Positions 20,665-31,882 of a DNA stretch of 64,000 nucleotides are shown piece after piece (positions within the stretch are counted from its first letter, which is position 1; each line of letters begins with the position of its first letter). The translations under genes were made by a program, and so were the position numbers. The DNA comes from Coniferiporia sulphurascens (taxonomy: Eukaryota; Basidiomycota; Agaricomycetes; Hymenochaetales; Hymenochaetaceae). The notes under the pieces are model-generated. The model was not told where the DNA came from. It saw only the letters and a list, made by a program, of their open reading frames with translations, and did not search any database. The stretch is from assembly GCA_002794785.1 (NCBI GenBank), contig NBBA01000001.1:2542001-2606000 (forward strand). Direction: 5' to 3'.

Positions 20665-23600
20665 TTAGACAACTTCAATGCGCGGCGTTTCCGTATAGGC
20701 GCCGGCGCGCAGGCAACCTAGATTCGCAAACAGATTAGAAGAAAACGAGGCACCGTCAGCGTGATTTCGGCGTGCCACGCCCTTCTCGAACAGCTCACCT
20801 GCCCTTCCCTCACTTGCTTTATCGTCTCCGCCACGATGTCTTCTTGCCATAATCCCTTTACGTATCCATCCGAGCCTACTGGCGAGTATTCAACGTCGCC
20901 GTAATCGACCATCCCAATCGTCTCCGGTCCTGCTTGTCGATCATGATCAGCGAAGGCCCTCTCTCCTCCGGCAGAGTAATGTGCTCTTTGTGAAACAGAG
21001 GGACCGACCTTCCTGCGTGTAGTCCTGATACACGACAACAAGGTTCTTCTCATCGAAGAAATTCATGTCGAAAATATGGAAATCATCGCCCTCGCTTGTC
21101 TCAGGAACGGTATCCATCGCATCGCCGCCCTCACCCCGAGTTTTACATTCGAGAACCGCGACACCAACGCCGGATGCCGTCCTTGAGTTTTCCGCATGTT
21201 GATACGAAGCTCGAACTATACACACTGCAGCCCAGCATATATCAGAGGAAGAACTTATAAGCATGCGCGTCACGTCACTCACGAAGCTCGCGGCAATTAG
21301 TGAGCCCGTGTTCACTCTCTCGCAAGCGGATTGCTAGATGTTCGGTGAGCGTGCCAGTCTAAATAGAAAGAGCTTCTTTAGCGGCTAAAGTCAATCATGT
21401 CACCAAAATCAGGACCTTCTCTTCACAAACAACCCGCGACCGGACGAGCTGCGATAACGATGGCTCTGCCACGCTGCTTTGCAATCTCTGCGCAGCTTCC
21501 ATAGTTCGTTCGGGTACGTGCCAGGTTTGACTTAAGGCTGCAGTCCTGGCTACTGCTTTTGCTGCCCGATCAAATACCTGTTGACACTTCTCAGCCAGCG
21601 CATGCACCAGTGCATCTAGATTCCGATCCAGATGTGAAAAATCCCTTTTTTGTGTAATCTGCAAACGAAGCGAGACCCAACGGAATGGTGAATACTGCTA
21701 CATCCATCAACGGGAAGCACACAACAAGTAAACCTACTGGCGGCCAAGTAAGTTTTGAAGGGTCCGCGGCATATTCGCGCGCGCGGTCAATGACGGAGCG
21801 CAGGTCGGTCGTGTGTGGAGCAGCGATGCTGTCTGGAGAGAACTGGGGTACAGGTCCAATGAACCACCTGTCGATAGAGCTCACAACAAGACCTGACATA
21901 AGATACTCATTAACTTCCAAAATATCATGGCGAGGCAATGGCGCTGTCTCTCGGTCGGTAGTACTAAGTCGGGCGGTCTCTGAATATTGTTACCCATTGT
22001 TGGCAACAGTATTAGCTAACAAAAAAAGGGAAACTATACCATATCGCAAAAACATCATAAACTCCGCAAAGCGGTAGAGTTCCCGTCGTGCGGTCGCAGC
22101 GAGCCATGCCGCTATTATAATTGCCCGTGCAGTGAGGTCTAAGCATGAATCGATGTCACCGGTGGAGAATTCGTATTTTCCGTATATCTGCGACCTGCAA
22201 TTTGCTCGTGGCGTCATCAGCCCTCAAATTACCCTCAGTGGCGGGAAAGCGCATGCTAACAAGAGCGACCACCCTCGTAACTCCTCGAGCAGCAAGTGCA
22301 GACGCTGACATGCAGGCGCTACCCTCTTTTCAGAGTAATCGCGAAGTTTCAAAAGAGCCTCGCCTACAGTGCTCTCCCATTTTTGTAGACCCTTGACAAC
22401 AAATTGTGAACATCAATGTCGGGTTTATAAAGATCCGGCGGCCTACTCTCTCGCTAGTGAGGTCTCCTGTCTGGTTGAAATCAGACAAGGCAGAGGATGA
22501 TTTACCCGTTGTGAGCAGCACTGTCAGATCGAAAATAGCGTTCTCTTCTTCTAAGAGAGAAATGAACAAAAAAACCTTGCAAGTCGGCTGTAGGATGACG
22601 TACGATTGAAACCAAACTGGCGCTTTTCGAGGCCTCGGACATAATTAGCGTTCAGTTCGCGCGCCCCTTCGTGTCCGTCCCCTCCGAACCATGCCTTCCT
22701 CATCTCTTTGACCACTCGGATGGTGTACCAGGCCAATTCCCTAGCTGCCGAACAACTTTCCGCTATTTGCCGCGTTGACTTCGCATACAGCAAGGGAAGC
22801 TCAACGGACATGGGGGAGAGGTTGTTCAGAACAGGGGTTGGCGTGCTTCTAGGTCTAAATTCAGCATGAACGAGCAGCGAACTCTCCGCGTTGTTTTTCA
22901 TCAACATCTTCGCTTCACAGTCCGGACCCAGCGTGACGGCGCCGAGGGGATACGAGCCATCCAGGAAACAATGAATTTGGCCTGTATTGTCGATAGCAGC
23001 CAACAGGCTGTCCACGTTGGTGAGGTCCTTTTCATCAAGCTCCTCACCAGGCCTGTTGTCTCCCGCGCGGGGAGATGGTTTGATGGAGGCCATAAGCGGG
23101 TCAGTAGGTAGTGACGGCCATGATGCTATAACGTCCGGGAGGGAGGATGTCTTGGGGCTTTGTCTAGGCTGAGTTCCCTGAAAAGCAAACAAATCCGCCG
23201 TACTGGCAGTCGGGAGGGTGAGAACTGGTCGGCCATTTCAGACGATGAGCTCACTTCAGCGGAAGAGTATCGTCCTGCAGGGGATCAAGCAGAGGCTGGG
23301 TTCTTATTATGGAGAGTGCTGAGCCTGTCTATTGGAATGGAGTAAATATCTAAATAATACTAAGATATCCACACATACAATGACATTCGCCCGCCGGAAT
23401 ATGTCCGGCATATCACTCTTGTTGGATTTGCGCTCTCTCTTGAACCACCAGATTCCAGTTATATGGGGAGAGGACGGCGCAGAACTGGAGGGAGGTTTAA
23501 TGGACAAGGAGTGTTCTTCGCGTCCATCCTGAAGCGAGTGAAGGCTGATACGGGAGGGGTAGTGGGCGACTACAATAGTTTGGCCTATACAGAGACAAAA

Positions 23601-23910
23601 GGCATATCATTGCATTATGACTCCTAAGTGTCAAGGTCCTCCAGGACAAGGAAGACGAGACGCGCTAACCATCGGGGCTCCAGTTCAACGCCGTGACTTC
23701 ACTCGGCACCCCGGCGTCCCCCCGGCTGCTCATATCAACCTCCCACTTCTTCGCGCCCTGCATCTTCCACAGGCTCATCTTATCTTCCGTACCGATGCGA
23801 GACACAAGCACGACGAGGTCCTTGTCTGGACAGCATGCCGTCACAAGTAAACGCGACTTGGCCTGTAGCCGTACAGTCGCAAGGGACGCGATGGCAGTTT
23901 CGTCCGTCAT
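20665..23910 (-). CDS. APC4: Anaphase-promoting complex subunit 4
   Basis: Scaffold subunit of the APC/C ubiquitin ligase. The start at 23910 begins MTDETAIASLATVRLQAKSR. The N-terminal WD40 region reads KMSLWKMQGAKKWEVDMSSR, then SEVTALNWSPDG and TIVVAHYPSRISLHSLQDGR, the pattern of the Apc4 WD40 domain. The central part around 22680-22790 encodes SVELPLLYAKSTRQIAESCS and LAWYTIRVVKEMRKAWFGGD, typical of the long helical Apc4 domain. Further exons give FDLTVLLTTGKSSSALSDFL and FAEFMMFLRYGI. The C-terminal exons include NFFDEKNLVVVYQDYTQE and MVDYGDVEYSPVGSDGYVKG, ending LRAGAYTETPRIEVV with the stop at 20665-20667. Many introns are inferred, and the protein is about 800 residues, as usual. 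Confidence 0.85.
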
Positions 23911-24359
23911 AGTCGAGATGGAAATATTGCGCGACTTAATTCCGCGCCCAACGCAGCTTCGGGGGAAGAGGAGCGACTATGGAGATGGCGGACTATAAGT
24001 CGAGTACGCGTTCACCGAGCTCCTTACGTCGGCCTTCACGCGTGACAATAAGTTCCTTTGCGTTACCACACTTCTGTGATTGTCGGAATTAATCGACCCG
24101 GTCTTGCGTCGTCACGAGAAAGAAAGAAAAAAGCAGCTTCGAGCAATGAAGGAGACTGCTGCACCCGGAAAAGCTAAGGGCTGCGATGTAGTGAACCGTA
24201 TGCTAGTAGCGGCAAAATAGCGGACTCGGTCATCGGCATCCGTACGCACGTGATCACTAAACGCGTCGGTGGCGACGCGCCCTTTCATTTCCCGAGAATG
24301 AAAAGGAATACTTGTGCAGGCCAAATACAAAAAAAAGGCAGTCAAGCTAGTACGGTATA
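23911..24359. other. Intergenic: APC4 promoter and DRS1 3' region
   Basis: Short region between two minus-strand genes. Nothing beyond UTR and promoter sequence was recognised. Confidence 0.5.
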
Positions 24360-27158
24360 TCATCGCTTCCCCTTCCCCTTGGCACCCTTCTTACCCATCC
24401 CGCCGATCTTGTCACTCTTGTTCGCCCTGACGCCCTCCCTCGCCCCAGCGTTCCCACTCACTTTTCGCTTCTCGCCCATCTCTCGGTCAAACACGCCCTT
24501 GCCTCCAGTCACCTTTCCTGTCCTTAGCTTCTTTTCGCGTTCCTTTTTCTTCGACTTCCCGGGTTTCTGCTGTCGCGTCTCGGGTATTCCTATTTTCGCC
24601 GGACGACTAGCCTTCTTCGCGCTCCGGACGGCTGCGCGCACTGCTGCGGTCTCACCTACGTCTTCCTCCATGGCTAGTTTACGTCGCTTCGCACGGCGGG
24701 AAAGGCCGGAGAACTTGTCGCGCTTAGGCTTCGGAGCGACCTTCCATCAGAATTCGCCAAGTAAAAGCGAAAAATTCTTTGCCTACCTTGTTCGCGTCAG
24801 CCATCTCTTTCCCCTTCCCTTTTAGAGTAATATTTAAGCCCGCGGCTACTTCGTATTGTTTTTTGCTGATATCTAGCGGCATAAAGGTGGTCAGAATTCG
24901 GTCAGGTCAGGGCGAATCGTCTCACCTCTGGCGCCTAGCTTTTCCTTTTCCGACTGGAACCACGTCCGCGCCGGTCTTGAGAAGATCTCCTTCTCGTGCT
25001 CGATCATGTTCTCGCCCTTTTTCAGCTCCATCTCCGCCTGCCGAATTGCCTTTTCCTCTTTTTCTTCCTTTAGGACCTCCGTTATTTCGCCTTTGATATC
25101 AGCGAGCTTTGCGGACCAAACAGACACATGATCTGAGGGAATTGTGCGGTGGCGGACTTTGTCTGCATCAGAAGAATGTTTAATAGCGGCCTTGAGTATT
25201 TTACGATCAGCCTCGCCGACTAAAGTCACCGATCTAAGGGGTCAAAGGGGTTTATGCTTAGTATTTCAAGAAGAGTAGGGTCACGCACCGTCCTTTTTTA
25301 CCTGCACGAGCCGTTCGGCCGACACGGTGTAAATATTGCGCGAGTTGTCCAGGCATGTCATAGTTAATTACTGTCTCGGTCCCCTTGATATCGAGACCGC
25401 GGGATGCAAGGTCTGTTGCCATTAAAAAATCGACTGCACCGTCCCGGAAAAGTTGGAGTGCACGGAGACGCTTGATTATTCAGTGTCAGCGATATTCTCA
25501 GTCCAAAGCAGGTATATAAAGAGATCAAGAACCTGTTCCTGGGTTAAGTCACCATGAAGTTCATCAGCTTTCATCCCTAATATTCCGAATACAACGCGCA
25601 TTTGGTGCGCCAGTTTTTTACTCCTGTAAAACACTATTACACCTTGCCTGCACGTGCGTTTGCATAGTGCAACTAGCAGCGCCGCGCGCTCAGATTCTCT
25701 GCCCGCGCGCACGCGCACGAACTCTTGCACGAGCCCACGTGCCGTGCTCCGCTTGGGATCGACGAAGAGCTTTACTGGCTTATTCAGCGACATGCGTACG
25801 AGCGCATCGACGTCGTCAGTCATTGTCGCGGAGAAGAGCATTGTCTGTCGAGATGGAGGGCAGGCGCTGATTATCTCTTTGAGCTCATCCGCGAACCCAT
25901 CTGATAGCATACGATCCGCCTCATCAAGAATAAGCACGTCGAGCGTGTCCAGAGCGAAGGATGGTGAGTTGCGCAAGTGGTCAATCAATCGGCCCGGTGT
26001 GGCAATGAGAATATCGGGGCGTGTACGGAGTTCAGCTTCCTGTGCCTTCAACGATAAGCCACCTAAGAGTCGCCTGCAAGTTAGACTCAAAATGATGGTG
26101 ATAAGATAAGTTACACGAACCAACGATTAATGAGACCCGTACGTCCATGAATGCCGACAGCTTTTTACCCACGTCCGCACATTGCACGCCCAGCTCGCGC
26201 GTCGGAACAAGAACTACACAACGCACTGCTGCCTTCCCCTTTCCTCGTTCTCGGTACATAAGACGCTCCAGTACGGGTATCATGAATGCGGCAGTCTTTC
26301 CTGAGCCAGTCACCGCATTACCGACCACGTCCTTCCCGAGCAGGGCGACCGGTATGGTCGCAGCTTGAATAGGAGTCGGCGTCGAAAAGCCAAGCGCTGT
26401 GAGCGCCTTAAGGAGTGGTCGCGAAAGCGACATGGTAGTGAACGACGTATGCGCAGGCTGCTGAGGAGTAGACGGGTCGTCGGGCGCAGCAAAGAACGCA
26501 GCTTTGCGATCCTTCTCCGCCTGTGTCTCTTCCTCCGATTCTGAGCCGGAGGAAAATGCGCCGTCATCTTCGTCTCCTTGTTCGTCTTCCTCTAAATCTT
26601 CTTCAGACAAGTCCCCCGTTTCACTGCCTTCTTCGTCTGAAGTCGCCAACGGGTCGTCACTGTCCTCTTCTTCCTCTTCATCAATATTCTCTCCGTCTCC
26701 TCCTTCATCATCGTCGCTAAGATCCCCGTAACTATTTTCTTCATCGTCATCAGGCTCGGGTTCTCGCTTGCGCTTCCTTGCCACGTCCGTAAGCTTCCTC
26801 CGTGCAATGATATCATCGACAGATATAGGTTCCTAACATACGCGTCACAGAACTACTCAGATCCATTGCAAATAATACGCGTTGAAGAGATGCTTACTCG
26901 TTTTGAACCTTTGACCAAGTCCGCCAGAGCATCCTTTCCATTCAACACATCGTCGTAAACATCTCCAGTAAGGTCAAACGTGAATTCTGGATCAAGGGTG
27001 TCTTTGTCGTCCGGTGCGCTCTCGTCGACGATTTGCACCTTCGCAGCGGTTTTGGTCGCATCCTTTGACCTTTTTTTGACTGTGGATTCCTTTGGGGGCT
27101 CGTCGCGTGCTTCCTCCGCATCGGAGTCAATGGTCATAATCAAATCATCAAGCGCCAT
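24360..27158 (-). CDS. DRS1: DEAD-box RNA helicase DRS1/DDX27
   Basis: Nucleolar ATPase for 60S pre-rRNA processing. The start [17 protein letters not shown] precedes a long acidic region ([17 protein letters not shown] and following). Helicase motifs appear in order: the Q motif around [20 protein letters not shown], motif [12 protein letters not shown], motif Ia [20 protein letters not shown], motif [14 protein letters not shown] and motif [13 protein letters not shown]. These are followed by [18 protein letters not shown] and, in exons near 25290-25470, [14 protein letters not shown] and [12 protein letters not shown]. The C-terminus after [20 protein letters not shown] is coiled and Lys-rich, ending [14 protein letters not shown] at 24360-24362. 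The acidic head, core and basic tail match the family. Several short introns are inferred. Confidence 0.95.
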
Positions 27159-27591
27159 GTCGTGCAAGTGGCCCTTGCGGTTTATCTTGTTGCGTGCTAA
27201 TAGTAGCGCTGTAAGACGCTCAGAAATTTTATGCATAACACCATTGATCGACGTCCTAAACCAGCACGATGATCGGGATTACGCAGTATGTATTAAGTAA
27301 GCTACCCCTCGCAGAACCTGACGCGCAAGGCCGTCGAAAATTACACTGATGCTGGTTTAACATCACCCATTGACAGAGATACCGTATCATAACGAAAGCG
27401 TGATCATAGTAAGGATAGTATCGCCTAGCGACTATAAGTATGTAGAGCAGTGAGGGGAATGTCCAACGGATTGAGGAATGTCTATGACGGAGAAAAATGG
27501 GGAGGAGATGCGTCCGGTTACAGAAAGGAGCAAGACAAGACTAAGTCGAATCTCGTACCCAGTCCCTAAGAGTCCAAAAAGCCAACTAAAA
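27159..27591. other. Intergenic: DRS1 promoter and next gene's 3' region
   Basis: A minus-strand ATG upstream of and in frame with the DRS1 start (27236) exists, but the family begins at the downstream one. No additional gene was seen. Confidence 0.5.
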
Positions 27592-28151
27592 TCACGTCCA
27601 TATCAAACATACACCGCCCACCATGCCCGCTGAGACTGCCAATACCGTACTCACGCTGAGAGACAGCGCTCCAGCAGTGAAGCCGTCATCCGGACCAAAT
27701 ATGCCGTTGGAGTTGGATGCCCCTGGGCTGGGTGCACCATTAGGCCCTCCGCCTCCACCATCGACACTAGCTGTAGCGGTAGGCAACGGCGACGCCGGAG
27801 TTGTCGACGACGTTGATGCCGTAGAGTTCCCGTTCGTCGTGGAGTTCCCATTCGATGTGCTGTTCCCAGAATTGCTCGAGTTGGAAGACGCAGAAGAAGT
27901 GGGCGCAGGCGTGACCGTAACAACGTTCGTGATGACCTGTGTGGTCTGCTGGTGATTTCCGTTGATACCGACTGAGGTACTGAGTGAAGTGGAAAGAGAT
28001 ACGCCCTGGGTGTTATTGCCCGAGCCCGAGGACTGCAGGACGGACGGCGGTGTTAGACAGGCGAGGGAGGACGCATTTGAGACCAGGTTCTCACCTGGGC
28101 GAAGACAAAGACAGGCACAGAAAGGACAGAAAGCAGCGTTGAGAGCTTCAT
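27592..28151 (-). CDS. Small Ser/Thr/Asn-rich secreted, GPI-anchor-type protein
   Basis: The first exon encodes a signal peptide, MKLSTLLSVLSVPVFVFAQ, and ends at a GTGAGA donor. After an intron of 63 nt or so the mature chain starts SSGSGNNTQGVSLSTSLSTS. It is almost entirely low complexity: TSSASSNSSNSGNSTSNGNS, then Gly/Pro-rich DGGGGGPNGAPSPG. It closes with a hydrophobic C-terminus (GFTAGALSLSVSTVLAVSAG and following) suited to GPI attachment. The total is about 165 residues. Such proteins are cell-wall or surface mannoproteins in fungi. No enzymatic domain is present. Confidence 0.8.
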
Positions 28152-28393
28152 CCCTCAAAAGACGGGAGGACGTCGTGGATAGTGTGTGACCAGAAGGGGT
28201 TGGCGCGATGGCCGTACCAGGTCAGGATTCCCCCTAAACAGGAAGTCCACTCGTGGGAATGCTGACTAGTACGGTGGCTGTCGTATCGCCGCTTACCCCC
28301 TGCATATACTGCAGCCACCTTATTCATGGCTGTCTACTCGTAGTAGTCCTCCCCTCCCCCTCCCCCCCCTTTCCCCCTCTTCCACTGCCCGCG

Positions 28394-29806
28394 ATGTCGA
28401 CGACGGACGCACAGGACGCACCGCCTACACTACCAGCGCATGTTGTCACCCTCCTTCTTTCCTACCTCTCCTCATTCGACCGTCCGCTGCCAACACATCT
28501 TCTTTCCACTCCCCTCCGCCAGAGACACCACTTTCTCGGCCTGGCAGATACCTTGTACACACCCCAGGACATCGCCGCATACCTTTCCTGGCCATCTGCT
28601 TCCATCTCCAAGTACGACACGCTTCGCATAATTGACTTGCTTGGCGCCTTGCCCTCTCCGGAGAACTTTGACCCTCTCGCTGAATATCCATCCAAGTACT
28701 CCTACGATGGTGACGTCGTGTATGCGCACGCGCAGGTAACAGAACACGGCATAGACTCCGATAGGCTCCGGCTTGTCTTTCGCTGGGAGGTAGAAGATGG
28801 CGAGGGCGCGCTGAACTCCGATGGCTGGAAGTACCATGACGTGAAGCTAATGCCATTCCCCCCGGGTGCACTTGATGTCCCTCAATTCGCTCCAAGCCTT
28901 ACTGACAAGCAATCGCCCTCTAACCACTATCCTGCTGCGTTCGCGCCAAGGCCTTACCATACTGGTATTGGTCCCGATCCAGACGAAATTGCATACTGGA
29001 ATTCGTATGGAGTGACTAGCTCTGACGATGACGAAGTAGGTGGTTCCCTGCATCGCTCCTATGTCGCTGGCGGAGAGGCAGACGACGAGAAAACTGAAGA
29101 CGCTTACTGGGCACAATATGCCAATGTCCACGGTGAGATAACGCGTCTGGGAGTTTCTCATGCTTGAATGCTTATTCTCCTATCTGCAGGCACGGCGGAC
29201 TCCACACATCCCTCCCCCCTTCCATTAAAGCGCAAATTACATGATCCTTCGCAGCCGCTCCCGGGAGCCTTTTCTGCCAGCTCCTCCATGCAGCCCGATG
29301 CCCATCGACAGGGCGACGTCGGGCATATCGAACACTTGTATCGCTTTCCAAGCTCACATGATGATCTCCTGCCGGCGGTGCTCACGCGTCGGCTACACGC
29401 GCTTAGCCCACGCGTGAGCCCTAGTCCCTCATCTGTGTCGTTGGAACTTGCACACACGAATGTGACTGACGCCAAGGCAAATCCTGCGAGCCTTTTTGAC
29501 TCTCCCGGGTCATCACAAAATAGTGATGAGCTCACACTCACGCACTCGCAGATACAAACAGGCAACAATATCGAAGCCCCTCCGGAGATCGTCCTATCTC
29601 CTTTCAAAAAGCCTGATGAACACTGTTCGTCAGAATCCGCCAAAAAGGATGGATATACTGACGATGAGACTGGTCTGCGCGACGCAATTAAAGGTGTCTA
29701 TAGCCTATGGTCGCTGAGTTGCGGGAGCCGTAAAGAGGCTACAGACGCTATTCACCAAAAAGAGATGTTTCTGCGCGCCGTGCGCAATGTTATCTACGAA
29801 TCATAA
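28394..29806 (+). CDS. Conserved fungal protein of unknown function
   Basis: Two exons. Exon 1 starts MSTTDAQDAPPTLPAHVVTL and includes FDRPLPTHLLSTPLRQRHHF, YLSWPSASISKYDTLRIIDL and an acidic region with repeated aromatic motifs (EIAYWNSYG, DAYWAQY). It ends at 29142 or so, where GTGAGA opens a short intron to CTGCAG. Exon 2 is Ser/Pro-rich and ends in a compact, probably folded segment: GLRDAIKGVYSLWSLSCGSR and EMFLRAVRNVIYES. The stop is at 29804-29806. The total is about 450 residues. I recognise the YW...YG plus W-containing C-terminus as a pattern of basidiomycete hypothetical proteins, but no function is known to me. No signal peptide or membrane helix is evident. Confidence 0.8.
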
Positions 29807-30304
29807 CTTTTTTCCCTTCCTTTCTCCCTCTATCATCACTCAACCCGGATTCACAGATGACACGACATGGAGGACTTCAAGTGGCAACACTCAACTGTTT
29901 TCACCGCACGTTTGGCTGTATTCATAATCTTTCATTCTGCCTAGTTTGTATCAGTGATAGTAGTCATACCATTCATTCACATTTTAGCGAATCGGGGTAT
30001 AAATTAAAGGACCGGTGGAACGGGAATGATAACGACGATGCGAACGCAGGGTGATAGCCCAGTCAGAAAAGAGGACGAGTAAAGACAGTACCACATCGGG
30101 TTAACCACGGCCTAGGATGGAGGAAAGTGCTAGTGCGATCAAATTGAACATATGCTAAAAATGCGGGTTGTGTGGTAACTGAATAAGTGGGAAAATTAAC
30201 AGATCAAAGCAAATGACAAAGCGAAGGCGTGCGGCTCTCAAAATACTTTCCCCCATGAATGGGAAATAGATAATGGTGATAGAACGGAGCGCCTTAGACA
30301 TCAC
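29807..30304. other. Intergenic between convergent genes
   Basis: 3' UTR sequence of the unknown protein gene and of the DPBB gene. No coding or RNA feature was recognised. Confidence 0.5.
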
Positions 30305-31430
30305 TCAAGAGTCCGCAGTCTGCAAATTAACTTGCGCTGCACCTGCAAAGAGCCCGCCGATCTGCATGACTGCGTAATTTACTGCTTCAATGAAGCTGTC
30401 CTCTGGCGTCTCGCCTGCCGGCGCAGTCGGACTGGGGACGCTGCTAGTTGACCAGCTGCTGGTTGAGCTCGACGAACTCGACGAGCTTGACGAGGTCGAA
30501 CTCGAAATCGAACTCGAGCTCCACGTCGATGAGCTCGACGACCAGCTCGTAGTCCACGTTGAGCTACTCGTACTTGTCGTATGGTGTGTCGAAGAAGTGG
30601 TAGGCGGCGGCGTCCATACTGGAGTGCTACTTGACCAAGTGGTCGTAGGCGCCTCGGTCGACGAAGGCGACGACGCGCCGGAGCCATCTGAGAACTCCCA
30701 GGTACCAAATATCTGTCCCTCACCGATGTCCGCAAAGTACGAAAACAGGCCTGGAGAAAGGTCAAGACCTCCGTACGGACAGCCGGGGCACTGGGAGCAG
30801 GTTTCAGTGTGGATAACGATGACTAACGCGTGGGGAATTCCCCAAGTGAAGAACGCACCTCATCAACAATCTGGGCTTGCGTTGACTTGCCATTGTACGA
30901 TATTGTGATCATCTTGTAGCAGTCTTCACCGGTGCCGTATTGCTAGATTCAAATTAGGTCAATTGGGCCTACGCTCATAAGATTCAAGTAAAGGAGCTCT
31001 GTGGCCACTTACATCTTCGTTCAGAGCAACAATCTGTCGGGTTAGCCCTCCATCAGGACTGCGACGACTAAATGTAGAATGATATGCCAAACACTTACGA
31101 AATCGCTGTCCTTATTAACCCCGCCACACGCGCCTCTACAAAATCGGGAGTGAGACACACATTAGCGCGACGGCACAGACTAGGCACGAGAAGGAAACGC
31201 GTCACTTACTGGCCTGTCGCGTAGTTCGTGAAGCGCGCATTACTGAAGCGCTTTGCGAGCTTCCAGTCGCGACCACCATCGGGGACAAGAGCTGCTTCGT
31301 AACTGCTTGCTCGTACGCGTATCATCCGATCATGAGAGTCCCGGCGTACACTGGGCGTGTGGGAAGAGCCTGCGAGTGCGGCAGAAACGACACAAGCAAC
31401 GCTAATAACCATGAGCGAGAGGCGCGCCAT
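30305..31430 (-). CDS. Secreted DPBB (RlpA/expansin-like) protein with Ser/Thr tail
   Basis: Signal peptide MARLSLMVISVACVVSAALA, then KLAKRFSNARFTNYATGQ. Small exons follow: ACGGVNKDSDF, IVALNED, QYGTGEDCYKMITISYNGKS with AQIVDE, and CPGCPYGGLDLSPGLFSYFA with GEGQIFGTWEFSDG. This is the double-psi beta-barrel layout, with the conserved ACGG, VDECPGC and DLSPG motifs of RlpA-like and barwin/expansin-like fungal proteins. A long Ser/Thr/Trp linker (TTTWSSSTPVWTPPPTTSST onward) follows, and the chain ends AGAAQVNLQTADS (stop 30305-30307). Such proteins bind or loosen polysaccharide without known hydrolysis. The Ser linker is encoded by an imperfect DNA repeat. Confidence 0.87.
30445..30600. repeat. 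Imperfect serine-codon repeat in the DPBB linker
   Basis: The plus strand shows repeated gagctcgacga / actcgacgag-like units for about 110-150 bases, which encode the Ser-rich linker on the minus strand. Near-identical short units make it a likely site of length variation between strains. Confidence 0.6.
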
Positions 31431-31882
31431 TTAGTATAGCTTTTGGTAGGAATGTCAACTTGAAAGAGAGAACGAAGTTTTTATAGATTCTGGAGCCTTT
31501 AACGAGTGGCGAGCCTGCAAGCAGCTGTTGGAATGAACGCCCAAGCAGATGGTTGGCAGGAGCTGTGATGGTCCCGAAAAGAAAGCGGACAGGAATGAAG
31601 AAGGGCCCGTGAGTGCAGACAAAGGACGACCAGGCACGGTCAAAAAATTACTTATATAATCAATGCGGCCTAGACCGACGATTACCATTTAGATCGCTCG
31701 GAAGCAAAAGTTCAGCATCACCCTTTACATAATATACAGCAGATACAAAAAAAATAGGGAGAGCAAATGGATAGCGAGGATACTAACTAAAGATACGGGA
31801 AGCCATGATCACCCACCTGATCCAGTCCCGGCCAGGCTGTCCCCGGTAACGCTATTAAGCTACATAGCACCGTTTTCCATGA
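31431..31882. other. Intergenic: DPBB promoter and SRA gene 3' region
   Basis: A-rich stretch near 31740-31760. No gene was recognised between the two minus-strand genes. Confidence 0.5.

Noticed and set aside
26504..26731. Long plus-strand Ser-rich frame opposite DRS1
   Set aside because: Antisense image of the acidic Asp/Glu-coding stretch of the helicase. Similar shadows occur opposite MPP10 and the EF1-alpha gene.
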